From: Cladosporium sp. IMV 00045
Lineage: Eukaryota > Ascomycota > Dothideomycetes > Cladosporiales > Cladosporiaceae
Direction of reading: 5' to 3'
Assembly (NCBI GenBank): GCA_001931905.2
Contig: MSJI02000505.1
Span: 1-37,759, forward strand
Length of the DNA stretch: 37,759 nt
Positions within the stretch are counted from its first letter, which is position 1; each line of letters starts with the position of its first letter. Of this stretch, positions 1 to 9,782 are shown one piece after another. The notes under the pieces are model-generated. The model made no database searches. It saw nothing but the letters and a program-made list of their open reading frames with translations, and was not told the origin of the DNA. Made by a program: the position numbers and the translations under genes.

Positions 1-319
1 TTTTTTTTTTTTTTTTTTTCTCCTTTGCTCGACAAGAGCATTGGATGGGCGTACAAAGTGCGGGTTCATTAGAGGGAATACCAATCAAAGCGAAATTTGC
101 TTTCTCGAAAAAACACTCAGGGTACGAGATCTTCCTGATTCTTCGACATCCAGCTCCGCCTATGACAGGAACCAGCATTCGCCATGGCTCAGAAGGAGAG
201 GTCCAGACGTCAGAGTTTCAGAGACACCACAAGAAGCGTGGAACACGCGAGACAAGGGCAATCAATACTCATACATGGCTTCATGTTGATGTAGCGAGAC
301 AACGCTTCGTTCAACACCA
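1..319. other. Non-coding window edge with a T19 tract
   Basis: The window opens with 19 consecutive T (positions 1-19). The remaining 300 bases lie downstream of the stop of the Vps38/UVRAG-like gene on the minus strand and probably hold its 3' UTR. Open frames here (for example on the plus strand from 45) run into the antisense of that gene and show no recognisable domain. I see no gene. Confidence 0.5.
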
Positions 320-2432
320 TCAAGTCTTACCCCTCCTATCAAGCACGCCCGCATTCCGCCTCAAACTATCCACCGCCCCTTTCCCCTTCCCATCCTCCAC
401 CTGCCTCCCCCCACCTCCACCACCACCAGCGTTCCAGAACAACCCACTCAGCGCCGAGCTCGCCGAATCGCTACTCGCAGCCCTACTCCCACCCCCATCG
501 CCCTTCCCCCTCATCAAACCCCTAACACCCCCCGCCTTCCTGGCCGGCAACTCCCCCTCGCCCGCCGTCGCCACATAAAGCAAATACTTCAAATTCGGCA
601 ACGTATGTCTAATATCCAAGACGCGCACGCCGAAGTGCGTCTCGAGCAGGAGCTGAATGTCCTTATTCAGGAGGAAGAGCGCGTACTCGAAGCGGAAGCG
701 CGGCACGCCGCGCGAGAAGAGCGGGTAGGTGCGCAGCGTCTTCTCGCCGTCTGCGCTATAGGAGCGGCGCGCTTCGGCGGGGAGCAGGCTGATGGCGTCG
801 TAGATTGTGCTGGTGCTGGAGCGCGGGGTGACGGGGTAGGCGAGCGGGCGGGCGAGGTAGAAGCTGAGGAGTTGCAGGGTGTGGGCGACGTGGCCGAGGG
901 CGGCGGCGGCGAGTTCGGGGTTGGAGGAGTCGATGTCTTCGGAGTTGGGGAGGGGGATGGCGCGGATGGTGAAGGCGAGGGCTTTGTTTTTGATGGGCTG
1001 GATGGGGTAGATTTTTTGTAGGTCTTCGCAGATGCGGCGGCGTTGGTTTTGGATGTCTTTCTTTCCCTGTTCGATTTGGTTGCGGGTTGAGGGGGTGATG
1101 GCTTGGCCGTCGAGCATTTCTTGAGCCTGTCTGTTGCTTTCCGTGGTGTCTTTGGACATGAGATTTTGTCGGTTGGCCAGAGAAGAGCGTTTTTCTGTCT
1201 GCTGTGTGCGTGCTTTCTCCAGTTGCTTTGACACTGTTTTCTTCGCATACTCGATAGTCTTGAGGCGATCTTCGGCCTCTGCGACGCGGTCGCGGTCGAC
1301 TATAGCGGAGTTATTATCTTGCAAGATGGCTTCGAGGTCTGCCGCGATTTTGTTGCGCGTCGCAACGGCATCTTGGATGCTGTCGTCGAGTTTGGACAAC
1401 CTTAGCAGAGCATCAAAAGAACTGGTGGGAAGTGGTCGCGTGCTGTTCGCGCGAGCCAGTGGTACCGTGGGATTTGCAGGCGTGTACTCAGCAACAGTGT
1501 TGAATGTCGTATACACGCCATCTGACATGTGGAAAACAATCGCGTTCTGCGGCAACCGACGCTCTAGATTTTCCAGATGTTGACCGAGAAATTGCAATTC
1601 GCGGAGATTGAGCGACACGTCAAGAAGTTGTCGCCAGGCGTCCCACTTGGCGCCTTTGACCCAGATGCGAACAGTGAGCTGATCATAGCGTGTGGTTCCT
1701 GGTGCAGTCATGTCGAAGTCCATTGAGCGGAAGGTCGGATTCATGGTATGTTCGACTGTTTCCGAGACGTATATTGGGTCTGAGTTGAGTTAGAGTCTTT
1801 CTCAATTTTCACAGGGTACCAAGACAGTCCATACCATCGATGTCAGGGACATGAAGACTGAAGAACACGTCCGCCATCCGTTCAGTCGTCATGCCTTCCA
1901 GTCTTTCCTGGCGAGACTGAGGGCTCGCGTTCGCCCAATCCAACGTACTGCGTCGCCGCAACCTCGCGAAAGGAGGCCGAGGTGGTGTCTTCGGAGCTCC
2001 ATTCCCAGTGTCTTGCGATTTCGCAGGCTCCTTCTTGGGCAAGCCTTTGTCCGCCTTTGCGTGTTCGACGTCCGATTGCGACTCATCCTCGGGCACACGT
2101 CTCAAGTCTGAAGAGCTTCTTGAATGGCCGAGCGTTTTCTTCTCGCGCAGAGCGACAAGTTTCGCGGGCGACACGAGAGTGTTGGGGATAGCATCGTCGT
2201 CGATGGTCTTGCCTCGCGGACGCGACGAGGGCGGGACGTTCAGGGAGAGGTTGCGCAAGGAGATCGAATGCAAGTTACGAAGACGGCGGTTCTATTGCGA
2301 GGTTCAGCGAATGGTTTCAAGACAAGGCGACTTGGTGGGAAGTACGTATGGTAGCAGCCATGGTCTATCACGGCGAATGGCGGCACTGTTTGGTTGTTGC
2401 TGGACTGACTGGGCGGAGGGCTTGGAGGCCAT
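320..2432 (-). CDS. Vps38/UVRAG-like subunit of PI3-kinase complex II (Atg14/Vps38 family)
   Basis: Predicted subunit of the Vps34-Vps30/Atg6 phosphatidylinositol 3-kinase complex that acts in endosomal/vacuolar sorting and autophagy. I reconstruct three exons: 2432-2346, 2291-1835 and 1779-320, with introns of 54 and 55 nt (donors GTACTT and GTATGG; acceptors TAG and CAG), giving 667 aa. Exon 1 ends in RPWLLPY and exon 2 opens with NRRLRNLHSISLRNL, the conserved N-terminal signature of fungal UVRAG-like proteins. A C2-like segment spans the second junction (FFSLHVPDID joined to DPIYVSETVEHTMNPTF). A coiled coil follows (about residues 280-430), then the conserved C-terminal domain (SLLPAEARRSYSADGEKTL; FEYALFLLNKDIQLLL). 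The tail is Gly/Ser-rich and looks disordered. The ATG at 2432 is the first in frame with exon 1. Vps38 and Atg14 share this Pfam family; the C2-like region favours Vps38/UVRAG. Confidence 0.85.
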
Positions 2433-2869
2433 TCATCCCGTCAAGTGATTTGTGTGGGCGGGGAGAGAGGATGAACAACAGCTATGAATGAGAACAGTAC
2501 AGCCAGAACCAGCAGAGCATTGAGGGAGAGAGTAAGGTATTAACCAAGTGTATTAATCAAATGGTTTACGTGAAGCTTCAATCAATTGCACGCAGCTGAC
2601 CCCAAAGCCAGGCAGCCGATCATCGCCCTTCGGCTTATCATTGCGATCAGTCCGGCTCCGGGTGGGCGTATTGCTCTGGCTGGATTTAAGAGATGCGGAG
2701 ACGCTCGGGAGTGCGCTTTGAATTGGGGGAGACCTCACTGCCGTCCACCGTAGCGGCTAACGTCCCGTCAAGAATCTCTCCCCCAAGCACTACCAGGTAT
2801 CCAAAGAGCAGTGCAGGGCGCGCATACCATTCCCACACTGGCCATCACACCCGGCACTGCATCACCACA
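2433..2869. promoter_or_regulatory. Divergent promoter region, Vps38-like / Mhr1
   Basis: These 437 bases separate the two start codons and must hold both promoters and 5' UTRs. I see no convincing TATA box. The last 100 bases before the Mhr1 ATG are CA-rich (CACCACAATG at the start), as is common in fungal leaders. No ORF here carries a recognisable domain. Confidence 0.4.
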
Positions 2870-4214
2870 ATGCCGCCCAGTCAGCGTGTGATCTACGCAT
2901 ACAGCCATGTGCGCACCAACCAGGTGCTCTACTCCTTCAGTCCTACCCTCAACGTGAGTTCCTCCTCCGTCTAGCATCAACCTACCCTTCACCCAGCTGA
3001 CTTCAAATCAGAATGCTCAAGTAGCTAAGCAATTCCCCGACACTGGCGCAAACACCTCCTTCACCCACCTGCGAAAAGATCTCTGGCGCCCTCTCTGGAC
3101 CCTGTCAATCCCCGCGAGCGCGCACGCCGACGCCCAAGGCCGCCATGCGTTCAGGAAGCTGCGAGAATGGCGAATGCTGCACGAGACATCATGGGACCGC
3201 CCTGCGATGCTGTCGCTGAACCACTCCCCCAAGGAAATCGAGAGACTGCAGGAAAAGCTTGACGGGAGAGGCGGCAGCAAGAAGGAAAACGTCTACGACG
3301 TGATCAAGCACATGAAGAAGAAGATGCGGGTGAACGCCGTGCTCGACCAGCGCGCCAACAGCATAGCCGACCTCGCCGCCGTGTTGATTGACCAGGAGGA
3401 CATAGGTGTGCGGACTCAGCAGTCAAGGCTCGATGAGGCCGAGAGGGGACGCGCGCGAGACGCCAAAATCATGCTGCGGTTATCAAAGGAGTACGAAAAG
3501 GGCGGAATGGATAAGATCGAAGCGAGACGAGCAGAGTTGATGCGAAAGTTGGAGTCTCCGGCCGACGCCATCGAGGCAGCGGAGAGGAATGTACCCGAGA
3601 TTCAGCACCAATTGAGCGCGTTGGACACAAAGAGCCAAAGGATGCGCCTCTCAGTCGACGCAGTGGCGGAAGCGACACAGAAAGTTAACAAGAGCCTCCC
3701 TGAGGCGCAGCAGCAAGATCAAATCCTGGCCGCGCTCCCGGGCTTCCCTGCCAATCCCGCGAGCTTCGTTCCTAGGCGTGGTCCCCTCCGCGCCCGCTTC
3801 CAGCGCGAAAACGCCCCGATCTTCAGCACAGCGGGCATTGTCGTCAAGTGGGCCAACCAGCTCGACGCCGAGTACGCCGAAGCCTGGCCAGAGACCATCG
3901 ACCACCAGCCGATGGGTCTCGCTCGCCACCGCGCGCCGCGCGCACACGAAGAAGCCGTCATGGATGTGGCGGGCTTCAGGAGCAAGCTCGAAGCAGCTTG
4001 GGACAAGACCCACCCTCAAACACCGCCCGTCGCTCCGTCACGGGAGGCTGCGCACGCCGAGGTGGACGAGCCCACGAGAGTGGCGATGGAGCAGGCCAGG
4101 CGTAGCGTGCTGAGTGAGGTGAAGAAGGCGGTTGCGCAGAAGACTAGAAGTCTGAGTCGCAAGGCAGGTGCGCAAGCTCCCCGTCGTGAGCGTGTCGAGC
4201 AGACGCAGGAGTAA
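2870..4214 (+). CDS. MHR1: Mhr1 / mitochondrial large-subunit ribosomal protein mL67
   Basis: Fungal Mhr1 family. In yeast the same protein serves in mitochondrial DNA recombination and is found as mL67 in the large mitoribosomal subunit. Exon 1 is 2870-2953 (28 codons); a 58-nt intron (GTGAGT...AATCAG, branch-like GCTGAC) is followed by exon 2 from 3012, giving 428 aa. The N-terminus has the family pattern IYAYSHVRTNQVLYSFS and then THLRKDLWRPLWTLSIP. A second conserved block is LDQRANSIADLAAVLIDQE. The middle is helical and charged (coiled-coil-like, about residues 180-270). The C-terminus is Arg/Lys-rich, as expected for an RNA-contacting mitoribosomal protein. No classical presequence is obvious. 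Most of the domain start is visible only after splicing, because the long exon-2 frame has no ATG until 3174. Confidence 0.88.
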
Positions 4215-4744
4215 ACCGTTCTGTCGAGGTTTTGGTTGGACCGGCAGAGTTGTATTGTGAACATATATGTAGCATAGAGCATTTCCAGCATTGTAACACA
4301 GCATCCTGTTCGAGATCGAGGCTCCTGTGAAATCTTTGCGCTCTTTGGAAGGTGATGAGAGAGGAGTTGTGTAGCCTTCCATCGACGTATCTACCGTTGA
4401 CCCTCAATATGATATTTCGATCTTGCCCTCCCCATAATTTCAAACGTAAGGCAACGGAATCAGACGTTCACGCCACCACCCTCCACTCAAAGTGCAGAGC
4501 CAGCCTCGCCCAACCCTAACCCTTACACCCAGTTAATTGAATTCACGCCCCGATGGCCAAAAGCGCGTCTTCACGCGTCCGCCCGCTCCATCAAATCGTC
4601 AACCTCACCCACCCAAACCTCGCCTCGCCACTACAAACAACATCAACGCCAATTCAACAACGAAAACACATATTGCCTAAGTCTCCCCATTCTCACACAC
4701 AAGAGACTTCCACACAAGAGACACAACGAAGAAAAGAAACAACA
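4215..4744. promoter_or_regulatory. Intergenic region upstream of RFA3
   Basis: About 530 bases between tandem genes. It should hold the Mhr1 3' UTR and the RFA3 promoter and leader. The leader just before 4745 is A/C-rich (CAAC, ACAC and GAAAAGAAACAACA runs). A telomere-repeat-like box lies at 4512-4522 (separate entry). No gene seen. Confidence 0.4.
4512..4522. promoter_or_regulatory. Telobox-like motif AACCCTAACCC
   Basis: AACCCTAACCC, followed by CTTACACCC, lies about 225 nt before the RFA3 start codon. It matches the telomeric hexamer unit and the AACCCT box that fission-yeast Teb1 binds in histone promoters. The same 8-mer CCTAACCC occurs again at 8069-8076. Function is inferred from the motif alone. 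Confidence 0.35.
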
Positions 4745-5359
4745 ATGTCCGAATCAACCCCCCGCATCACCGCCCCCTACCTTGAGCAATTCTCCCACCA
4801 AACCGTGCGCATCCTGGGCAAAGTGCGCCAGCTGCGCGGCGAGCAGGCCACGATCGACGCTGGTGGGCAGATTAGTGTTTTTCTGAACCGGGTGAGTTCC
4901 CTCTCAAACCCCTCCCAAAAAGAATCCGAGAAAAGAGGGCATCATTCATAACCTCTTGTGCTTTCCCTGCGCTCTTTCGACTTTTCTGAGAACGAGAGTC
5001 TTTTCTATTTTGAATCCTTCTGACTGAGAGAATTTGTTGAACAGGACGCTCACCTCCAGCTCAACCACGCGGTGGAAATCATCGGCAAAGTGCAGAACGA
5101 CCTGAGCGTGCGGGTCATGGCCAGCACTGATTTCGGGCCGGAGAGTTCGATTGGTGAGTTTTCTTTCTTTTCTTTCGCCCCTTCTTGGCCATGTCGGCGC
5201 TCGCTCGCGGCGTGGATGGGAGCCATGGCGCGAGGCAAATGAGAGAAAAACAGTTTTTGCTGACGAAGGGGGGCGGGTTTTGCAGATTTCAACGCTGTCG
5301 ACGCGGTGGTGGATGTCACGCACCGGTACCCTGAGATCTTTTATCCCAAGGAGCAGTGA
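4745..5359 (+). CDS. RFA3: Replication protein A small subunit (RPA14 / Rfa3)
   Basis: Smallest subunit of the heterotrimeric single-stranded DNA-binding RPA complex, needed for replication, repair and recombination in the nucleus. Three exons: 4745-4891, 5045-5153 and 5286-5359, with introns of 153 and 132 nt that begin GTGAGT and end CAG. The product is 109 aa, the usual size for this OB-fold family. Exon 1 encodes PYLEQFSHQTVRILGKVRQL, the family's first beta strands. Exon 2 gives LNHAVEIIGKVQNDLSVRVM, and exon 3 ends in HRYPEIFYPKEQ, a typical C-terminal helix. The introns are longer than elsewhere in the window. No single open frame spans the gene, so it is easily missed without splicing. 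Confidence 0.9.
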
Positions 5360-6152
5360 TTGGCTCCTTTTGCTATTGGGAAAGACAGATGAGCTCGTGT
5401 CGGCACGCTGGAATGGGAAGCGGCGTTTTCGAGGGGGAAATTAAGAATGGATCATGGGGGACTTTCTCTTTCACTGCCACGGGAGAGTAAGGAGGGGTCA
5501 AGGACCCATGCAAATGTATCAGCAGAGGGACGACGACGACGACGATGGTTGGCGACTCCATCTCGTCTTGGCATCACCCTGGAAGGAAGACGAGTGTCCT
5601 CTGCGAGAGGGGGGAAATTTGCTCGATTGCAGAAGTGAGCTTTCACTTTGGGTTTGGTCTTGCAGAAAACTCCTACGATGAAATGAAAAGTTTGCTATGT
5701 CTTGTCTGAAAAATGACTTAGAAGCAGTCAGAAAGGGTGTTTTTTCTCTCTTCCGCGCTCACTTTCGTGCGGCATTGTTCTCCTTATGCGCCACTCTTTC
5801 ATCGAATACGCATCGGCGCGTGCCCAGCGCTGAGAATCGGCGGGGATATCCTCTCGGTCAATACAAAATTTCACAGCTGGCCCATGCGGGAGTTGTTGAG
5901 ATGGAGGAGGATCGACACGAGTTGAGGGAGCAATGGGCGTTTGAAGATACCAGTCAAGTGAGTCGGTTGGAGCGAGGTGGAAACTGTCATTGAGTCGAAA
6001 AGACGACATGAGGCTTCATTTCCGATTTCCAGGGGCTTATGTTGGCAGGGCACCCACAAAGCCGCGATTGTCTTTGAACTATCTGGAGTCTTTTGAGTGC
6101 GATGAGATTCGTCGTGCATTCTTGCACAAATTTAACATGAGTTTAGCAACAT
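5360..6152. other. Convergent 3' intergenic region, no gene seen
   Basis: About 790 bases between the stop codons of RFA3 (+) and the NAD kinase (-). Short frames exist on both strands but none starts from a good context or contains a recognisable domain. Presumably 3' UTRs and terminators of both genes. Confidence 0.5.
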
Positions 6153-7784
6153 TTATTGATTTCCTTTGGACGCCTTCGCATCGTCAAAAGCCTTCTGCCG
6201 CTGCCTGTTGTTCCAATTGAGCGTGCGCGAAATGCTGTCGACCCAGTCCTCTTTCTTCCTGTCGAGGGGCAGGACGGTAGGGAATGGGAAGCGCGAGGCC
6301 GAGATTGTGACGTAGTCGCCGGGTTTCAGCTCGCATCTAGTCGCCATTAGTTGAAAATACAGAAAGGTGTCTGGGGGCGTGAGCTTACCTTTCTTTGCCG
6401 TCAAAACTAGCCCAACAGCTGGCTCTCGCGTCGTAAGGCACACCCAGTCGCAATACCATGGTGTCGGGTAAGATGATGGGGCGGAAGCTTAGCGTATGAG
6501 GCGCGATGGCTGTTAGGAGTATGACCGGGTTGTCCGGATGGCACAAGCTGCCGCCGGCGGCCAGGTTGTACGCAGTAGATCCGGTCGGGGTGGCGACGGC
6601 GATGCCGTCAGCTTGCACGGTGGTGAAGTGCTCCTCGTCTCCGAAGACCTCGATCGTGCTCATGGTCGGATTCGGACCTCGGTCAAGTACGATGTCGTTC
6701 AAAATGTTGTGCGTGCCCTGAGGTTTGTGGGTGGAAGCCATGTCGCGATCCTCTCCTATGAGCTCGTCGATTAGGTCTCTTTCCTCGTTGTCGGTGTCTG
6801 CTCGCTTCTGTGCTCTCATGATGGTTCCTTCAAATCGGAGGCGGAGTGAGACGGTTACACCTTCTGCGAATGCCCGCGTGAGAGTGTTGTGGTAGTCGTT
6901 ATAGTCGAATTTTGTGAGGAATCCCAGCGAGCCCAAGGCGAAAGACATGACGGGGGGTACGACGCGCTGGAAGAGCCAGGATGAGTAAAGTACAGTCCCG
7001 TCGCCGCCCAGCGCAACGACTATTTCGAATTGATGTGGCTTTTTCCTGCATAATTCGGCGTTCCAGTACTTGATTCGATCCCGGTAAGAGGGGTCCATTT
7101 GAGCAAGGCCTTCGGCATCGAAGATTTTGTTGTTCTTCATCGTGTCTTCCACCCACACCGTGTAGAGATCACCATCGGCGTTTCTCTGCTGCAATAGCCA
7201 CTTCGACACATCTCGTGTAAATGCAATGAGTTTCTTGTCGTGTACCTTCGTCAGGAGGAAGACGTTTCGAACCTTGAGAAGTAGTCGAATGTGGCCGAGT
7301 TTCTTGGAGAGCTCTCGGATGTTGAATGCCATATCCGAGAGCTGTTTCTTCGACAAAAGGCGGGATTGGGTCTGAGGGTCAACTTGGTCATGATGGGTGT
7401 CAGTGACCTTGTCTGTGGCTTTGGTGGCCATTTCGGCCTCTTCGTTGGGCGTCCAATGGCCATCTTGTGCTCTGTAAGAAAGCAATGAATGAACAAAGCA
7501 AGATGTTGTTTTCCGATGTGCTGAAGGCCGTAGGCGAGGCTGTTGCTCGGATGCTTGCAGAGAAGCTCGCCTTCGTGGTTGGGAATCGCTTTTCTCGAAG
7601 ATTACTTCGAGTCTGTCTTGCAAGCTCTCGGAATCGCTGACATTTGGATCAATCTCTGCCTACGTGACATACCGTCAGCTTGTAGCAAAAATAAACATTC
7701 GATAGGACATACCTCGAAATGGCCAGCAACGAGTTCAGCCGGCTGGCCGTTGAAACCGCCATTGGCCTGATGGCCTGAAGACAT
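6153..7784 (-). CDS. NAD(+) kinase, Utr1-like
   Basis: ATP-dependent phosphorylation of NAD to NADP. Exons: 7784-7713, 7659-6389 and 6336-6153, with introns of 53 nt (GTATGT...TAG) and 52 nt (GTAAGC...TAG), giving 508 aa, close to yeast Utr1. The nucleotide-binding GGDG motif is at about residues 242-245 ([15 protein letters not shown]). Further family motifs are the LND of [15 protein letters not shown] and [17 protein letters not shown], then SFRPIILPD; the last exon supplies the final strands ([19 protein letters not shown]). No mitochondrial presequence is seen in [14 protein letters not shown], so a cytosolic Utr1-type enzyme is more likely than Pos5. An in-frame stretch (7472-7558) could be an 87-nt GC-AG intron, which would shorten the protein by 29 residues in its variable N-terminal part. 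Confidence 0.92.
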
Positions 7785-8408
7785 GCTGCTCTTGAACGAT
7801 CGACTCGGAATCTCCCGGCAGACGTGGCATGTAAAGGCCTGATCTTCGAGAACGATTTAGCGAGATATACAAGGCTGAGGTTTGACCGGGAAGTGGCTCG
7901 TAATTATGATACAGCTTGAGGTTAATAATTCTTAAGCAAATGACGTTGGTGAAGGCCTTCGGACGACCTGGGCCAGCTGGCTCGTGCCGATGCAGAGCCG
8001 TTGCAGAGGAATCTGGGGCAGGCAGCAAAAAAGCAGACGACTCGCAGGGGTTAGGGTTGAGGCAAAGTCCTAACCCTTAAACCAGAACTTCACGGACTGT
8101 TGTCTGGGTTGGAAAACTTCTTGTAGCGCCGCCAACGAGTGAGTTTTGGATCGAAAATTGGCTTCATAGTGTTGATACTGTTTCGAGTAAATTGCGACTA
8201 CACCGACCGGACGGAACTGGACTTATATCACTCGTACGGCAAGGCTTACTAAGGATTACCAAATTCTGCTTGTGAATTCTCCGGGAGATAGCAACTCAGA
8301 ACACCAAAATACATCAATCCCAGATACAAGGATACAGTGTTACATTACGGCATAAGCACGCTGACTAGACTTTTCGAAAATCTCGAGCAGACGCTCAACA
8401 CCATCGCA
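7785..8408. promoter_or_regulatory. Divergent promoter region, NAD kinase / LAS1
   Basis: 624 bases separate the two start codons. A telobox-like inverted repeat is near the middle (8048-8076). An in-frame extension of the LAS1 reading frame reaches back to 8337, but it has no ATG before 8409 and does not resemble the family start. No other gene seen. Confidence 0.45.
8048..8076. promoter_or_regulatory. Inverted telobox-like pair GGGTTAGG ... CCTAACCC
   Basis: GGGTTAGG at 8048-8055 and its exact reverse complement CCTAACCC at 8069-8076 form an 8-bp dyad with a 13-nt spacer. The flanks extend the telomere-like units (GGGGTTAGGGTT; TCCTAACCCTT). It sits 264 nt from the NAD kinase ATG and 333 nt from the LAS1 ATG. 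A Myb-type telobox factor (Tbf1/Teb1 class) is a plausible binder, by inference. Confidence 0.4.
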
Positions 8409-9753
8409 ATGTCTCGCTACACAATAACCCCGTGGCGCACACAATCCGACCTCCTCGCCGTCCGCCAACAACTCTACTCACTCGACACGACCTCAACAGA
8501 AGACCTGCGCCGCCCCGCCGTCGACCGCATCATGGCCTGGAAACTGCGCGGAAACCTCCCCCACGCCGTCGAATCGACCGCTCTCCTCGTCGACGCAATC
8601 CTGCACCACAACCTGTCCGTGAACTCAATATTCAGCGTCCGCGCCGTCTACGCGGCCGCTTTCACGCGCTTCGTCACGGGCTTCTGCGACATCGGTCGAA
8701 ACCGCGAGAGAGCGCTGGAGCCGAGCAGTATGCTGGAAATCGCCAGGCAGATCGAAATGCCGGATGAGTTTGTGGCGCTGAGACACGAGGCGACGCACGA
8801 GGAGTTGCCGAGCGTGCAGCGTTTGGTGGCGGTGTGTGGGCAGGCGCTGGAGTGGCTTTGGAGGGTCTACTGGAGTCGATTGGCGGAGGAGCCGGTTGTT
8901 GAGCCCGTGGAGGTGGCTGCTGTGGATTTGCAGCAGGTGAGGGAGGACGGCAGGAGGATTCTGAAGGACTTTCGAAGTGCGAGGAAGCAGACTCTCAAGG
9001 GGAAGGGCGGATCTGCACAGGACTTGATTCAGAAGACCACGGGCGAATGTCAGGCACTGTGTCGCGATCAAGAACCTGCCATTGCGGTATTTACGGGGAC
9101 GTTGATTGGAGAGAAGTTGTTGTATCCTTCAGACAGAGGGTATGTGTCCAATATCACCCGAAAATCTGCAAAATACGTAACTAATCTCCCACAGGCTCGG
9201 CGCGCCCATGAACGGCGCATATCTTCTATGGGACGGCCTCTTGCAATCCCTCTCAAAACGCCAGGCGAACTTCCTACCAACTCTGCTCAAAGGCATGCAT
9301 ACCGCCATGAATCAGCCTGGCGCTCACCAACAGGTTTCACACGATCCCGAGAAAGAAGCTTTGCACCATTGGCTGCTCCACATTGCCACTTCAGACGCCT
9401 GGTCAAGGACTCGGCATGAGACGCGGAACGAAGTAGACGCGCAGCTCATGACTCTCTGCTGCTTGCACCCGAGCCACTGGTCGCAGTCTCTCGGCGAGGA
9501 GCTGTTGAATGCTGGCGATGACGTTTTCGTAGAATCGTGGTCGGACTTGCTGATGGCCAGCGCGATAGCTGGGTCGACAGCGATTGGAACCGACAGCGGC
9601 AGCATACCCCAGGATGTCGACATGGTCGGAGTAGCTCATGATGTAGAAGGAAGCGTGGTGGGGAGCGATTTGCGCTCTGACGCTGGTGCAGACCTGCCAG
9701 CTTGGAGGGAGGCGCTGATGCCGCCTACTGTCCCCATAGGGATGGTTCGATAG
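8409..9753 (+). CDS. LAS1: Las1, pre-rRNA ITS2 endoribonuclease
   Basis: HEPN-family nuclease that, with the polynucleotide kinase Grc3, cuts ITS2 during 60S ribosome maturation in the nucleolus/nucleus. Exons 8409-9139 and 9195-9753; the 55-nt intron begins GTATGT and ends CACAG; 429 aa. The start MSRYTITPWR matches the family's typical opening, in which a W near residue 9 begins the conserved helical domain. The catalytic HEPN motif R-x4-H is intact at R125-H130 (LRHEATHEELPS). The segment after the intron (LGAPMNGAYLLWDGLLQ) is also a family hallmark. The C-terminus (from about residue 350) is acidic and low in conservation. The gene shares its promoter region with the NAD kinase and ends 29 nt from the UBC6 stop codon, so the two 3' UTRs almost certainly overlap. 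Confidence 0.9.
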
Positions 9754-9782
9754 AAATTGAGTAATCCATAGCCTTCCGGCTG

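Noticed and set aside
45..1583. Plus-strand frames of 138-177 codons at the left end
   Set aside because: Antisense of the Vps38/UVRAG-like gene or 3' flank; no domain and no splice support.
1756..1834. Alternative second intron of the Vps38-like gene ending at the later CAG (1756)
   Set aside because: It would remove in-frame DPIYVSETV, which continues the C2-like domain; the earlier CAG after a CTAAC branch site keeps it.
8337..8408. N-terminal extension of LAS1 back to 8337
   Set aside because: No ATG in the extension, whereas MSRYTITPW from the ATG at 8409 matches the family start.
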